This document shows positions 1 through 8,205 of a DNA stretch of 38,903 nucleotides, piece by piece. A model generated the notes under the pieces. That model saw only the letters and a program-made list of their open reading frames with translations. It was not told the DNA's origin and ran no database searches. Source of the stretch: SYIM01 sp041182885 (GTDB lineage Bacteria > Pseudomonadota > Gammaproteobacteria > Burkholderiales > Burkholderiaceae_E). The stretch lies in contig JBMSQB010000040.1 of NCBI GenBank assembly GCA_049423065.1, positions 1-38,903 on the forward strand, written 5' to 3'. Numbering within the stretch: position 1 is the stretch's first letter; every line of letters begins with the position of its first letter. Made by a program: the position numbers and the translations under genes.

Positions 1-39
1 GCCACGTCATGGCCCGCCACGTCATGGCCCGCCACGTCA
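1..39. repeat. Short tandem repeat, 15-bp unit
   Basis: The unit GCCACGTCATGGCCC occurs twice in perfect tandem (1-15, 16-30), followed by a partial third copy (GCCACGTCA, 31-39). The array runs off the left edge, so its true copy number is unknown. It ends 10 bases before the xerC start. It may be a small minisatellite or the end of an upstream coding region with a repeated peptide; the window cannot tell which. Confidence 0.75.
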
Positions 40-49
40 GCGCCTCCCA

Positions 50-1198
50 ATGACCGGCGTCCGCGCTGGCCAGCCGGATGCGCCACGGCAGGCGGGCGCG
101 GCCGACATCGCATCGTTTCTCGAGCAGCTGCGGATCGAGCGGGGCTACTCCCCAAGGACGATCGCCGCCTATCAGGCCGACCTCGACCCGCTTGCCGGCC
201 TCGCCTGCGAACGCGGTGGCGCGGGATCAGCGTTCGACTGGGGCCGTATTGATGAGCGCGCAGTGCGCAGCTGGGTGGCGCGGGCCAGCCGGGATGGGGC
301 CTCGCCCCGCAGCATCGCCCGCCGGCTGTCCGCCTGGCGCGGGTTTTTCGACTGGCTGGCCGAGCACCGGGGTGGCGCGGGCAATCCGGCGCGCGGCGTC
401 AGGGCGCCACGGCTACCGAAGCGGCTGCCTTCGGCGCTTGCTCCCGATCAGGCGGTGCGGCTGGTGGCCGACCCGCAGGCCGAGGGATTTGATGCGGTGC
501 GCGACCGCGCGATCGCCGAGCTTCTTTATTCCTCGGGTCTGCGGCTCTCCGAACTGATCAGCCTGGACATCCGGTATTTCGAGCCTGCGTCAGGGCGGCC
601 ACGCTCGGCGAGCTGGCTGAGCCTGACCGAGGCCGAGGTGATCGTCACCGGCAAGGGCGCCAAGCGGCGAAGCGTGCCGGTTGGCCGCGATGCGCTGACC
701 GCGCTGCGTGCCTGGCTGTCTGAACGTGAGCGCTTCCTTACGCTGAAATCATTGCCCGACGAGCGCGCCTTGTTTCTGTCTCGACGTGGCCAGCGTCTGT
801 CCGCGAGGTCGGTTCAGCTGCGTCTGAAGCGGCGCGGCATCGCCCAGGGGGTGGCGGCGAGCGTCCATCCCCACATGCTGCGCCACTCGTTTGCCAGCCA
901 TCTGCTTCAGTCAAGCGGCGATCTGCGCGCGGTGCAGGAGTTGCTTGGACACGCGAGCATTGCCAGCACCCAGGTGTACACGGCCCTCGATTTCCAACGT
1001 CTTGCAGCGGTGTATGACGCAGCGCATCCCCGCGCGCGACGACCCGATCCGTTGCCGGCCACGCCGGCTTCGGGCGCCGACGCAGACGTCAGTGCGAGCT
1101 CGACCCGAAGCGGGCAGGGCGCAGCATCCTCGCGCGGGGTCGCGCGACCGCCGCGGCCCGGCCGTGCCCCCGGCCCTACCGACCGGAACCCGTCATGA
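50..1198 (+). CDS. xerC: Tyrosine recombinase XerC
   Basis: Site-specific tyrosine recombinase that, with XerD, resolves chromosome dimers at dif. The N-terminal SAM-like core-binding domain spans about residues 20-110 and the catalytic domain about 130-325. The catalytic set is complete: R165 (GLRLSEL), K202 (TGKGAKRR), H275 and R278 (HPHMLRHS), H301 (LGHAS) and nucleophile Y310 (TQVYT). At 382 aa it is longer than the usual ~300. There is an insertion of roughly 13 residues between the catalytic Arg and Lys, and a low-complexity Ala/Pro/Arg tail of about 55 residues after 328. The ATG at 50 has no clear Shine-Dalgarno sequence. The gene overlaps rlmI by 4 bases (ATGA). XerD cannot be wholly excluded, but the position and sequence favour XerC. 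Confidence 0.9.
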   Translation: MTGVRAGQPDAPRQAGAADIASFLEQLRIERGYSPRTIAAYQADLDPLAGLACERGGAGSAFDWGRIDERAVRSWVARASRDGASPRSIARRLSAWRGFFDWLAEHRGGAGNPARGVRAPRLPKRLPSALAPDQAVRLVADPQAEGFDAVRDRAIAELLYSSGLRLSELISLDIRYFEPASGRPRSASWLSLTEAEVIVTGKGAKRRSVPVGRDALTALRAWLSERERFLTLKSLPDERALFLSRRGQRLSARSVQLRLKRRGIAQGVAASVHPHMLRHSFASHLLQSSGDLRAVQELLGHASIASTQVYTALDFQRLAAVYDAAHPRARRPDPLPATPASGADADVSASSTRSGQGAASSRGVARPPRPGRAPGPTDRNPS

Positions 1199-2382
1199 GC
1201 GCCCCTGCCACGCTGGAACTTCACCCCGGGAAAGAACGGTCGCTGTTGCGCCGTCATCCCTGGATCTATGCGGGGGCGGTGGCGCGGATGGCGGGTCGCC
1301 CTGCGCCGGGCGATCTGGTGCGCGTGGTGGGCGCCGATCAGCGCTTTCTGGCCTGGGCGGCATTCAGCCCGGCCTCGAGTATCCGGGCCCGTGCCTGGTC
1401 GTTTGCCGAGACCGAGATGCCCGACGATGCCTGGCTGCAGGAACGCATTGCGGCCGCAGTCGCCCGTCGCGCGGCCCTGCTTGCGCGGACCGACGCGCGC
1501 CGGCTGGTGTTCGGCGAGGCCGATGGCCTGCCTGGGCTGATCGTCGATCAGTACGCCGACCAGCTGGTGGTGCAGCTGATGGCGGCCGGCGTCGACGCGC
1601 GCCGCGAGGCAATCGCCGATGCGCTCACCGCCGCCACCGGGATCAGCCGGCTCTATGAGCGCTCGGACGCCGCTTCGCGCCAGCGCGAGGGTCTGCCGAG
1701 TCGCGAGGGCACCCTCCGTGGGGCAGCGCCCAGCGGGCCGGTGGTCATCCGCGAGGACGGGGTGACCTATCAGGTTGATGTGCTCCGAGGCCACAAGACG
1801 GGCTTCTACATCGACCAGCGCGACAACCGGCGGCTCCTTGCGTCGCTTGCCGCCGGCAGGCGCGTGCTCAACTGCTTTTGCTATACGGGCGGGTTTTCGC
1901 TCGCAGCGCTGCGGGCCGGTGCCGCCGAGGCCTGGTCGATCGACTCGAGCGCGGACGCGCTGGAAGTTGCGCGCACGCAACAGTCATTGAATCAGATCGA
2001 ATCGCCCGCACATTGGATTCAGGCGGATGTGTTCGATGCGCTCAAGCAGTTTGCATCCGAGCGTCGGCAGTTCGACCTGATCGTGCTCGACCCGCCCAAG
2101 TTCGCGCCATCGGTGCAGCACCTCGATCGCGCCACCCGGGCCTACAAGCAGCTGAGCCTCGCGGCGCTCCGTCTGCTGGCTCCCGGCGGGCGACTGTTCA
2201 CGTTCTCATGCTCGGGTGCGGTGTCGGTGGATCTGTTTCAGAAAGTGGTGGCGGGGGCGGTGATCGATGCACGGGTGGATGCCCAGATGCTCGCGCGGCT
2301 GGCGGCGGGCGAGGACCATCCGGTGTCCATGACCCATCCCGAAGGCGAGTACCTGAAGGGGTTGATGCTCGGTCGGCTGTGA
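1195..2382 (+). CDS. rlmI: 23S rRNA (cytosine-C5) methyltransferase RlmI-like
   Basis: Class I SAM-dependent RNA methyltransferase of the RlmI/RlmK family, expected to methylate 23S rRNA at the RlmI cytosine. The 395 aa match the family length. An N-terminal PUA-type RNA-binding domain (about 1-80) precedes the Rossmann methyltransferase domain. Visible motifs are GHKTGFYIDQRDNR, the SAM-binding NCFCYTGGFS, LDPPKF (motif IV) and FTFSCSG, which carries the catalytic-type cysteine. Translation is probably coupled to xerC through the ATGA overlap. The specific target base is inferred from the family. Confidence 0.85.
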   Translation: MSAPATLELHPGKERSLLRRHPWIYAGAVARMAGRPAPGDLVRVVGADQRFLAWAAFSPASSIRARAWSFAETEMPDDAWLQERIAAAVARRAALLARTDARRLVFGEADGLPGLIVDQYADQLVVQLMAAGVDARREAIADALTAATGISRLYERSDAASRQREGLPSREGTLRGAAPSGPVVIREDGVTYQVDVLRGHKTGFYIDQRDNRRLLASLAAGRRVLNCFCYTGGFSLAALRAGAAEAWSIDSSADALEVARTQQSLNQIESPAHWIQADVFDALKQFASERRQFDLIVLDPPKFAPSVQHLDRATRAYKQLSLAALRLLAPGGRLFTFSCSGAVSVDLFQKVVAGAVIDARVDAQMLARLAAGEDHPVSMTHPEGEYLKGLMLGRL

Positions 2383-2435
2383 TGGCGTGCGCCGGTTGCA
2401 GCCGATCACACAAACCCGTCAGGCGGCATGCCAAA

Positions 2436-2457
2436 GCGCGCTCGGCGCGCGTAGAAT
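2436..2457 (+). promoter_or_regulatory. Putative promoter -10 with adjoining GC palindrome
   Basis: TAGAAT at 2452-2457 stands out in a GC-rich gap 54 bases before the CobW-type gene and resembles a sigma70 -10 box. Directly before it, 2436-2450 forms a perfect inverted repeat, GCGCGC-TCG-GCGCGC, lying where a repressor could overlap the core promoter. I found no good -35 match and no AT-rich Zur-like palindrome, so both parts are tentative. Confidence 0.3.
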
Positions 2458-2511
2458 CTCGCGCCCTGAAGCCGGCCGGCCCGGCCCGACAGACATACAA
2501 GGTTGCAGTTC

Positions 2512-3489
2512 ATGTCCAGTACACACATACCGGTCACCATCCTCACCGGGTTTCTCGGCAGTGGCAAGACCACGCTTCTGAAGCGCATCTTGAGCGAGCA
2601 GCACGGGCATCGCATCGCGGTGATCGAAAATGAATTCGGTGAGGAGGGCGTTGACAACGACCTGCTGCTCCAGGAGCGCGATGAGCAGATCGTCGAAATG
2701 AACAATGGCTGCATCTGCTGCACCGTTCGTGGAGACCTGATCCGCATTCTTGGTGATCTGCAACAGCGCCGTGCCAAGGGCGAGATCGCCTTCGAACGGG
2801 TCATCATTGAAACCACCGGCATGGCCGACCCCGGGCCGGTTGCGCAGACCTTCTTCGTCGATGACGACATCGCCGACCGCTATCTGCTCGATGCCATCAT
2901 CACCGTGGTCGATGCCAAGCACGCGCCGCAGCAGCTTGCCGAGCGCCGCGAGGCGCAGGAGCAGGTGGGCTTCGCCGACCGCATCCTGCTCTCCAAGGTT
3001 GACCTGGTTACCGAAGAAGAACAGACCGCCTTGAAAACGCGGCTTCGCCAGATGAATCCGCGTGCGCCGATCCGGGCCGTTCATTTCGGCAATGCCCCCA
3101 TCGACGAGATCCTCGATATCCGGGGCTTCAATCTGAATGCCATCCTCGAGATCGATCCCGAATTCCTCGACAGCGACGAGCACGAGCACGACGACAGCGT
3201 GCAGTCGTTCGTGTTTCGCTCCAACCGTGCGTTTGATCCGGGCAAGCTGGAAGATTTTTTATCAGGGCTGGTACAGGTTTACGGTCCGGACCTGTTAAGG
3301 TATAAAGGCGTGCTTTTCATGAAGGGGTCGGATCGTCAGACCGTCTTTCAGGGCGTCCACATGATGATGGGCGCCGATCTGGGCAGGCGCTGGCAACCCG
3401 GCGAAAAGCCCTCCAGCAAAATGGTGTTCATCGGCCGCAACCTGCCGAAGGACATGTTCATCAAAGGCCTCGAACAGTGCCTCGCGTAG
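2512..3489 (+). CDS. CobW/YjiA-type G3E GTPase (putative metallochaperone)
   Basis: P-loop GTPase of the G3E/COG0523 family, whose members deliver zinc or other metals to client proteins. Of its 325 aa, the Walker A motif GFLGSGKTT is at 13-21. The metal-binding CxCC motif (C67-I-C69-C70, in NNGCICCTVRGD) lies in the switch I region. SKVDLV is the base-recognition motif, and the CobW C-terminal domain follows a His/Glu/Asp-rich stretch (DEHEHDD). I chose the ATG at 2512; a TTG lies 9 bases upstream in frame. The next gene encodes a DksA lacking zinc ligands. CobW-DksA pairs are known in zinc-starvation regulons, which suggests zinc as the metal, although no Zur operator was recognised. Confidence 0.88.
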   Translation: MSSTHIPVTILTGFLGSGKTTLLKRILSEQHGHRIAVIENEFGEEGVDNDLLLQERDEQIVEMNNGCICCTVRGDLIRILGDLQQRRAKGEIAFERVIIETTGMADPGPVAQTFFVDDDIADRYLLDAIITVVDAKHAPQQLAERREAQEQVGFADRILLSKVDLVTEEEQTALKTRLRQMNPRAPIRAVHFGNAPIDEILDIRGFNLNAILEIDPEFLDSDEHEHDDSVQSFVFRSNRAFDPGKLEDFLSGLVQVYGPDLLRYKGVLFMKGSDRQTVFQGVHMMMGADLGRRWQPGEKPSSKMVFIGRNLPKDMFIKGLEQCLA

Positions 3490-3514
3490 GCTGATCAATC
3501 AGGCAGGATTTGAC

Positions 3515-3943
3515 ATGGCAGCCACGAAAGAAAAAAAACCGCTCACCGAGCAGGCGCTTCTGCGTATGCCCGAAGCGGACTACATGAATGAAGCACAGCG
3601 CGCGTTCTTTCGCGAGCGGCTCCAGCAGATGGAGCGCGAGATCCTCCACAACGCGGGTGAAACCACCGAGCATCTGCGCGAGACCGTCATCGTCCCCGAC
3701 CCGGCAGACCGTGCCACGATCGAGGAAGAACACGCGCTCGAACTGCGTACTCGCGACCGCGAGCGAAAGCTGCTGAAGAAAATCCAGCAGGCCATTGCGA
3801 GCATCGATGCGGGCGACTACGGTTTCTGCGAGGAAACCGGTGAACCGATCGGCCTGCCGCGTCTCCTTGCTCGGCCCACCGCCACGCTGTCGCTCGAAGC
3901 CCAGCAGCGGCGCGAGCTGCGTCAGAAGCTCTACGGCGACTGA
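3515..3943 (+). CDS. dksA: DksA-family RNA polymerase-binding factor without zinc-finger cysteines
   Basis: Transcription factor that binds the RNA polymerase secondary channel and, with ppGpp, tunes rRNA and amino-acid promoters. The 142 aa keep the coiled-coil tip PDPADR, with acidic residues D62 and D65 equivalent to the functional pair of E. coli DksA, and the RTRDRERKLLKKI helix. The four zinc-ligand positions read C105, T108, S126 and A129, so only one cysteine remains and a structural zinc site is unlikely. This is the DksA2-like, zinc-independent arrangement. The gene lies 25 bases after the CobW-type GTPase gene and ends directly against hslV. Confidence 0.92.
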   Translation: MAATKEKKPLTEQALLRMPEADYMNEAQRAFFRERLQQMEREILHNAGETTEHLRETVIVPDPADRATIEEEHALELRTRDRERKLLKKIQQAIASIDAGDYGFCEETGEPIGLPRLLARPTATLSLEAQQRRELRQKLYGD

Positions 3944-4495
3944 TTGGAACAGTTCCACGGCACGACGATCGTCTCGGTCCGTCGCAACGGCAGCGTTGCG
4001 CTGGGCGGTGACGGTCAGGTCACGCTTGGCAACATCGTGATCAAGGCGAGCGCACGCAAGGTCCGCCGTCTGCACGATGGCAAGGTGCTCGCCGGGTTCG
4101 CCGGCGGCACGGCTGATGCGTTCACACTCTTCGAGCGATTTGAGGCAAAGCTGCAAAAGCACGCCGGCCATCTGGTCCGTTCCGCGGTCGAGCTTGCCAA
4201 AGACTGGCGTACCGACCGCATGCTGCGCCGACTCGAGGCCATGCTCGCGGTGGCTGACGCCGAGGCCTCGCTCATCATCACCGGCAATGGCGATGTGCTT
4301 GAACCCGAACACGGGCTGATTGCGATCGGGAGCGGCGGGCCCTATGCGCAGGCGGCAGCGCTTGCGCTGCTTTCGCATTCAACGCTGGATGCCGAGGCCA
4401 TCGTGCGACGCTCGCTTGCCATCGCGGGCGAGCTCTGCATCTACACCAATCAGCATCACACCGTGGAGACGCTGGGAGCCGACAGCCGTGGCTGA
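3944..4495 (+). CDS. hslV: ATP-dependent protease proteolytic subunit HslV
   Basis: Peptidase component of the HslUV (ClpYQ) cytoplasmic protease. The start is TTG at 3944, immediately after the dksA TGA. The short propeptide MEQFHG precedes TTIVSVRR, so the catalytic N-terminal threonine is exposed by processing, as in other beta-proteobacterial HslV. GDGQVTLGN, AGFAGGTADAFTLFERFE and KDWRTDRMLRRLEAML are family signatures, and 183 aa is the normal length. Its 3' end overlaps hslU by 8 bases, which supports coupled expression. Confidence 0.95.
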   Translation: MEQFHGTTIVSVRRNGSVALGGDGQVTLGNIVIKASARKVRRLHDGKVLAGFAGGTADAFTLFERFEAKLQKHAGHLVRSAVELAKDWRTDRMLRRLEAMLAVADAEASLIITGNGDVLEPEHGLIAIGSGGPYAQAAALALLSHSTLDAEAIVRRSLAIAGELCIYTNQHHTVETLGADSRG

Positions 4496-5885
4496 GCCGA
4501 CGCCGCTCACGCCGGCAAACATCGTGGCCGAGCTCGACAAGCACATCGTCGGGCAGGCTCAGGCCAAGCGCGCGGTGGCCATTGCGCTTCGCAACCGCTG
4601 GCGCCGCCAGCAGGTCGAAGGCGTGATGCGCGCGGAAATCACGCCCAAGAACATTCTCATGATCGGCCCCACCGGTGTGGGCAAGACCGAAATCGCGCGT
4701 CGCCTTGCCCGCCTCGCGCAGGCCCCGTTCATCAAGGTCGAGGCCACCAAATTCACCGAGGTGGGCTATGTCGGCCGAGATGTCGACACCATCATTCGTG
4801 ATCTGGTCGAGACCGCGGTCAAGCAGGTCCGCGAGCGTGCGCTGGCCGACGTGCAGGCGCGCGCGCTCGATGCGGCCGAGGAGCGCGTGCTCGATGTGCT
4901 GATCCCGCCCGCGCGTGCCGCCTCGCAGCCTGCGGCCTTCCCGTTTTTTGGCGGCGCCACCGAAACACCGGCCCCGGCGCAGCCCGCAGCGCCGGAGTCT
5001 GCGGCCCGCCAGAAATTCCGGAAGCGTCTGCGCGAAGGCGAACTCGATTCGCGTGAGATCGAGATCGAGGTGGCACTGGCTGCCCCGTCGGTGCTGCCGC
5101 TTGGCGCAGGCGCCGGCAACCAGCCTGGGCTCGATGATCTCAGCCAGCAGCTGCAGTCGCTTTTTTCCCAGATGCCGGGTCGCCGCGCCACGCGCAAGAT
5201 GACCGTGGCCGAGGCCATGCGAACCCTTGCCCAGGAAGAGGCCGGGCGGCTGGTGAATGAGGAAGAGATCCGCAGTCGCGCGGTGGAGCTTGCCGAACAG
5301 AGCGGCATCGTGTTCATCGACGAAATCGACAAGGTGGCAAGCCGCGCCGAGCATCAGGGCGCCGATGTGTCACGCCAGGGTGTGCAGCGCGACCTTCTGC
5401 CCCTGATCGAAGGCACTGCCGTCACCACCCGCTATGGCGTGGTGCGCACCGATCACATCCTGTTCATCGCCTCGGGCGCGTTTCATCTGTCGCAGCCCTC
5501 CGATCTGATCCCCGAGCTTCAGGGGCGTCTGCCGATCCGGGTCGAAATGCAGGCGCTCACCGCGCAGGATTTCGTCCACATCCTGGGCGACACCGATGCG
5601 AGTCTGGTGCGTCAGTATCAGGCGCTGCTCGCCACCGAGGGCGTCACGCTCGAATTCGCAGCCGACGGGATCCGGCGGCTTGCCGATATCGCCTTCGAGG
5701 TCAATGAACGCACCGAGAACATCGGTGCGCGCAGGCTTCACACCGTGATGGAGCGGCTGCTCGAAGAGATATCGTTTGATGCCGACAGCAAAGCAGGCCA
5801 GACCGTGCTGATCGATGCGGCGCTGGTGGATGCGAGGCTTGCCGATGTCGCTCGCCGTGACGATCTCGCCCGCTACATTCTCTAG
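4488..5885 (+). CDS. hslU: HslUV protease ATPase subunit HslU
   Basis: AAA+ unfoldase that feeds substrates to HslV. I place the start at GTG 4488, giving the family N-terminus (LTPANIVAELDKHIVGQ) and 465 aa, slightly longer than the usual ~443. The same frame is open further upstream inside hslV, but that part is not HslU-like. Walker A is GPTGVGKT (60-67) and Walker B is VFIDEIDK (about 275-282). An Ala/Pro-rich I-domain insertion lies around 140-175. The C-terminus ends LARYIL, the tail that docks into HslV pockets. Confidence 0.95.
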   Translation: MAEPTPLTPANIVAELDKHIVGQAQAKRAVAIALRNRWRRQQVEGVMRAEITPKNILMIGPTGVGKTEIARRLARLAQAPFIKVEATKFTEVGYVGRDVDTIIRDLVETAVKQVRERALADVQARALDAAEERVLDVLIPPARAASQPAAFPFFGGATETPAPAQPAAPESAARQKFRKRLREGELDSREIEIEVALAAPSVLPLGAGAGNQPGLDDLSQQLQSLFSQMPGRRATRKMTVAEAMRTLAQEEAGRLVNEEEIRSRAVELAEQSGIVFIDEIDKVASRAEHQGADVSRQGVQRDLLPLIEGTAVTTRYGVVRTDHILFIASGAFHLSQPSDLIPELQGRLPIRVEMQALTAQDFVHILGDTDASLVRQYQALLATEGVTLEFAADGIRRLADIAFEVNERTENIGARRLHTVMERLLEEISFDADSKAGQTVLIDAALVDARLADVARRDDLARYIL

Positions 5886-5936
5886 CCCTGCCCCGTCCGA
5901 CCCGATATTTCCGACCCGCTCCTCGGAGCTCTGACC

Positions 5937-6827
5937 ATGACCGACAAGACCCCGATCGCCCCCGCGCTTCAGGCCGAGATCCTCGCCGAGGCCATGCCCT
6001 ACATCCGGCGGTTTCACGGCCGTATCCTGGTGATCAAGTACGGCGGCAACGCCATGACCGATCCGCTTCTGAAGCAGAGCTTTGCGCGTGACGTGGTGCT
6101 GCTCAAACTGGTGGGCATGAATCCGGTGGTGGTGCACGGGGGCGGCCCGCAGATCGAGCAGCTGCTTGCCCGCGTGGGCAAGAAGGGCGAATTCGTTCAG
6201 GGCATGCGTGTGACCGATGCCGAGACCATGGATATCGTCGAGATGGTGCTCGCCGGCCAGGTGAACAAGGAGATCGTCGAGCTGATCAACACCGCCGGTG
6301 GCCGCGCAGTGGGTCTGACCGGCCAGGACGGCGGCCTCATCCGGGCGCGCAAGCTGCGCATGACGCTTCCCGAGCAGCCAGGCGAAGAGGTCGATATCGG
6401 CCAGGTGGGCGAGATCGAGAAAATCGATCCTGCCATCGTGCACACCCTGACCGCCAACGGTTTCATTCCGGTCATCGCGCCGATCGGCTCGGGCGCTGAT
6501 GGCGAAACCTACAACATCAACGCCGACGTGGTGGCGGGCAAGGTGGCCGAGGTGCTGAAGGCGGAAAAGCTGGTGCTGCTCACCAATACCGCCGGCGTGC
6601 TCGACAAATCGGGCAAGCTCCTCACCGGGCTCACCGCGCGGCGTATCGACGAACTCTTTGCCGATGGCACGATCTCCGGCGGCATGCTGCCCAAGATCGC
6701 GTCGGCGCTCGATGCGGCCCGCGCGGGCGTGAACTCGGTGCACATCATCGACGGTCGGGTCGACCACTGCCTGCTGCTCGAGATCATGACCGATCACGGT
6801 GTGGGCACCATGATCCGCAGTCACTGA
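5937..6827 (+). CDS. argB: Acetylglutamate kinase
   Basis: Phosphorylates N-acetyl-L-glutamate with ATP, the second step of arginine biosynthesis, in the cytoplasm. This is a 296-aa amino-acid-kinase fold protein. The phosphate-binding KYGGNAM lies near residue 35, VVVHGGGPQI near 66, the substrate region LTGQDGG follows, and LTNTAGVLDKSGKL is the nucleotide side. GGMLPKIASALDA is a late family motif. The ATG at 5937 is preceded by GGAG at a suitable distance. It is followed after 4 bases by a HAD phosphatase gene. Confidence 0.95.
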   Translation: MTDKTPIAPALQAEILAEAMPYIRRFHGRILVIKYGGNAMTDPLLKQSFARDVVLLKLVGMNPVVVHGGGPQIEQLLARVGKKGEFVQGMRVTDAETMDIVEMVLAGQVNKEIVELINTAGGRAVGLTGQDGGLIRARKLRMTLPEQPGEEVDIGQVGEIEKIDPAIVHTLTANGFIPVIAPIGSGADGETYNINADVVAGKVAEVLKAEKLVLLTNTAGVLDKSGKLLTGLTARRIDELFADGTISGGMLPKIASALDAARAGVNSVHIIDGRVDHCLLLEIMTDHGVGTMIRSH

Positions 6828-6831
6828 GGCC

Positions 6832-7572
6832 ATGCGGGCGCTGCGCCGGCCGCTCACCGGGCCCACCGCGCCGCGCCGGGCGGAGCGGGTTTGGCTCCTC
6901 GACCTCGATGACACGCTGCACGATGCGCAGCCCGTCATCATGCCGCGCATCGATGCGGCAATGACGGATTACGTGGTGCGGCACCTGGGGCTCGCCCGCG
7001 ACGAGGCAAGTGCGCTGAGGCTGGGCTACTGGAAGCGCTATGGCGCAACGCTCCTGGGCCTTGTCACGCACCATCCCATCGACCCCCATCATTACCTGCG
7101 CGAGACCCATCGCTTCCCCGACATGCACCGGCTGGTGCGCCGGCGCCCCGCGCTTGCGCGGGCGCTTCGCCAGCTGCCGGGGCGGCGCATCATCGTCACC
7201 AATGGCCCCTGGCACTATGCGCGCGCAGTGGTGCGCGCGCTGGGCATTGCGGGCAGCATCGAGGGCATCGTGCCGATCGAGGCGATGCGCTTTGCCGGTC
7301 GCTTCCAGCCCAAGCCCTCGCGCCCGATGATGCGCAGGCTCGCTGCCCGGCTGCGCACGCGGCCGTCCCGGTGCGTGCTGGTCGACGACGCGGTGGGTAA
7401 CCTCGCGGGTGCCCGCGCGGCAGGGCTTCGGACCGTGCTTGCAACCGCGCTCAAGGAGGCGCGCAAGCCCGCGCCGGCTCGCGCCCGCGCCGGTTCGTCA
7501 CGGCGCGTGGAGCTTCAAGTACAATCGGTTGCACAGCTTTCGCGTCGCGTGCCGTCGCGCTCCACCTTCTGA
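6832..7572 (+). CDS. HAD-family pyrimidine 5'-nucleotidase (Sdt1-like)
   Basis: HAD superfamily hydrolase resembling the pyrimidine 5'-nucleotidase/Sdt1 group, which dephosphorylates UMP/CMP-type nucleotides. Motif I is DLDDTLHD with the nucleophile aspartate near residue 24. Motif II is VTNGP, the conserved lysine is in FQPKPS, and motif III/IV is VLVDDAVGN. An insertion after motif I gives a helical C1 cap. The basic, low-complexity C-terminal ~35 residues fall outside the HAD fold and overlap the presumed slmA promoter. The argB-HAD-slmA order is recurrent in Burkholderiales. Exact substrate is inferred. Confidence 0.8.
   Translation: MRALRRPLTGPTAPRRAERVWLLDLDDTLHDAQPVIMPRIDAAMTDYVVRHLGLARDEASALRLGYWKRYGATLLGLVTHHPIDPHHYLRETHRFPDMHRLVRRRPALARALRQLPGRRIIVTNGPWHYARAVVRALGIAGSIEGIVPIEAMRFAGRFQPKPSRPMMRRLAARLRTRPSRCVLVDDAVGNLAGARAAGLRTVLATALKEARKPAPARARAGSSRRVELQVQSVAQLSRRVPSRSTF
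7520..7525 (+). promoter_or_regulatory. Possible -10 box for slmA
   Basis: TACAAT, 48 bases upstream of slmA and inside the 3' end of the nucleotidase gene, resembles a sigma70 -10 box. No convincing -35 is found at normal spacing, so this is only a candidate for separate slmA transcription. Confidence 0.25.
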
Positions 7573-7573
7573 C

Positions 7574-8194
7574 ATGGATCCCGCCACCGACTCCGACACC
7601 CCCGCAGCGCCCCGCCGATCCCGCCCCAAGCCAGGCGAGCGGCGGCTGCAAATTCTGCAGGCGCTCGCCACCATGCTGCAGGAGCCGGGTGGCGATCGCG
7701 TCACCACCGCCGCGCTCGCGGCGCGGCTCAAGGTCTCGGAGGCCGCCCTCTACCGCCACTTCGCGAGCAAGGCCCAGATGTTCGAGGGCCTGATCGAGTT
7801 CATTGAAGCCACCATCTTCGGGCTCATCAATCAGATCACCACCGCGCAGGAAGACGGCCAGCGGCAGCTGCGCGACATCGTCGCCATGCTGCTCAATTTT
7901 TCCGAGCGCAATCCCGGCATGACGCGCGTGCTGATTGGCGATGCGCTGGTCACCGAAGACGACCGGCTGCAACTGCGCATCAATCAGCTGGTCGACCGCA
8001 TCGAGGCCTCGCTTCGCCAGTCGTTCCGGCTCGCCGTGGCGCAGAACACCCTTGCCGCCGCAACCGACGCCAGTGCGCGCGCGGCGGTGGTGATTGCCTT
8101 CGTGCAGGGCAGATGGCTGCGCTTTGCCAAAAGCGGCTTCAGGCGCCTGCCTGCCGAAGGTCTCGGGGATCAGATCGCCACGCTGGTCGCCTGA
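7574..8194 (+). CDS. slmA: Nucleoid occlusion factor SlmA (TetR-like)
   Basis: TetR-family DNA-binding protein that, bound to chromosomal SlmA sites, blocks FtsZ ring assembly over the nucleoid. The 206 aa carry an N-terminal helix-turn-helix (about 25-72: VTTAALAARLKVSEAALYRHF, then SKAQMFEGLIEFIE) that is strongly SlmA-like. An all-helical domain containing VQGRWLRFAKSGF follows. Start is ATG 7574, one base after the nucleotidase stop codon. An ordinary TetR regulator of the next MFS gene is the alternative, but the HTH-proximal sequence favours SlmA. Confidence 0.82.
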   Translation: MDPATDSDTPAAPRRSRPKPGERRLQILQALATMLQEPGGDRVTTAALAARLKVSEAALYRHFASKAQMFEGLIEFIEATIFGLINQITTAQEDGQRQLRDIVAMLLNFSERNPGMTRVLIGDALVTEDDRLQLRINQLVDRIEASLRQSFRLAVAQNTLAAATDASARAAVVIAFVQGRWLRFAKSGFRRLPAEGLGDQIATLVA

Positions 8195-8205
8195 GACCTT
8201 GCCGG

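Noticed and set aside
2383..2511. Zur operator upstream of the CobW gene
   Set aside because: No AT-rich inverted repeat of the Zur type is present; only a GC palindrome was found.
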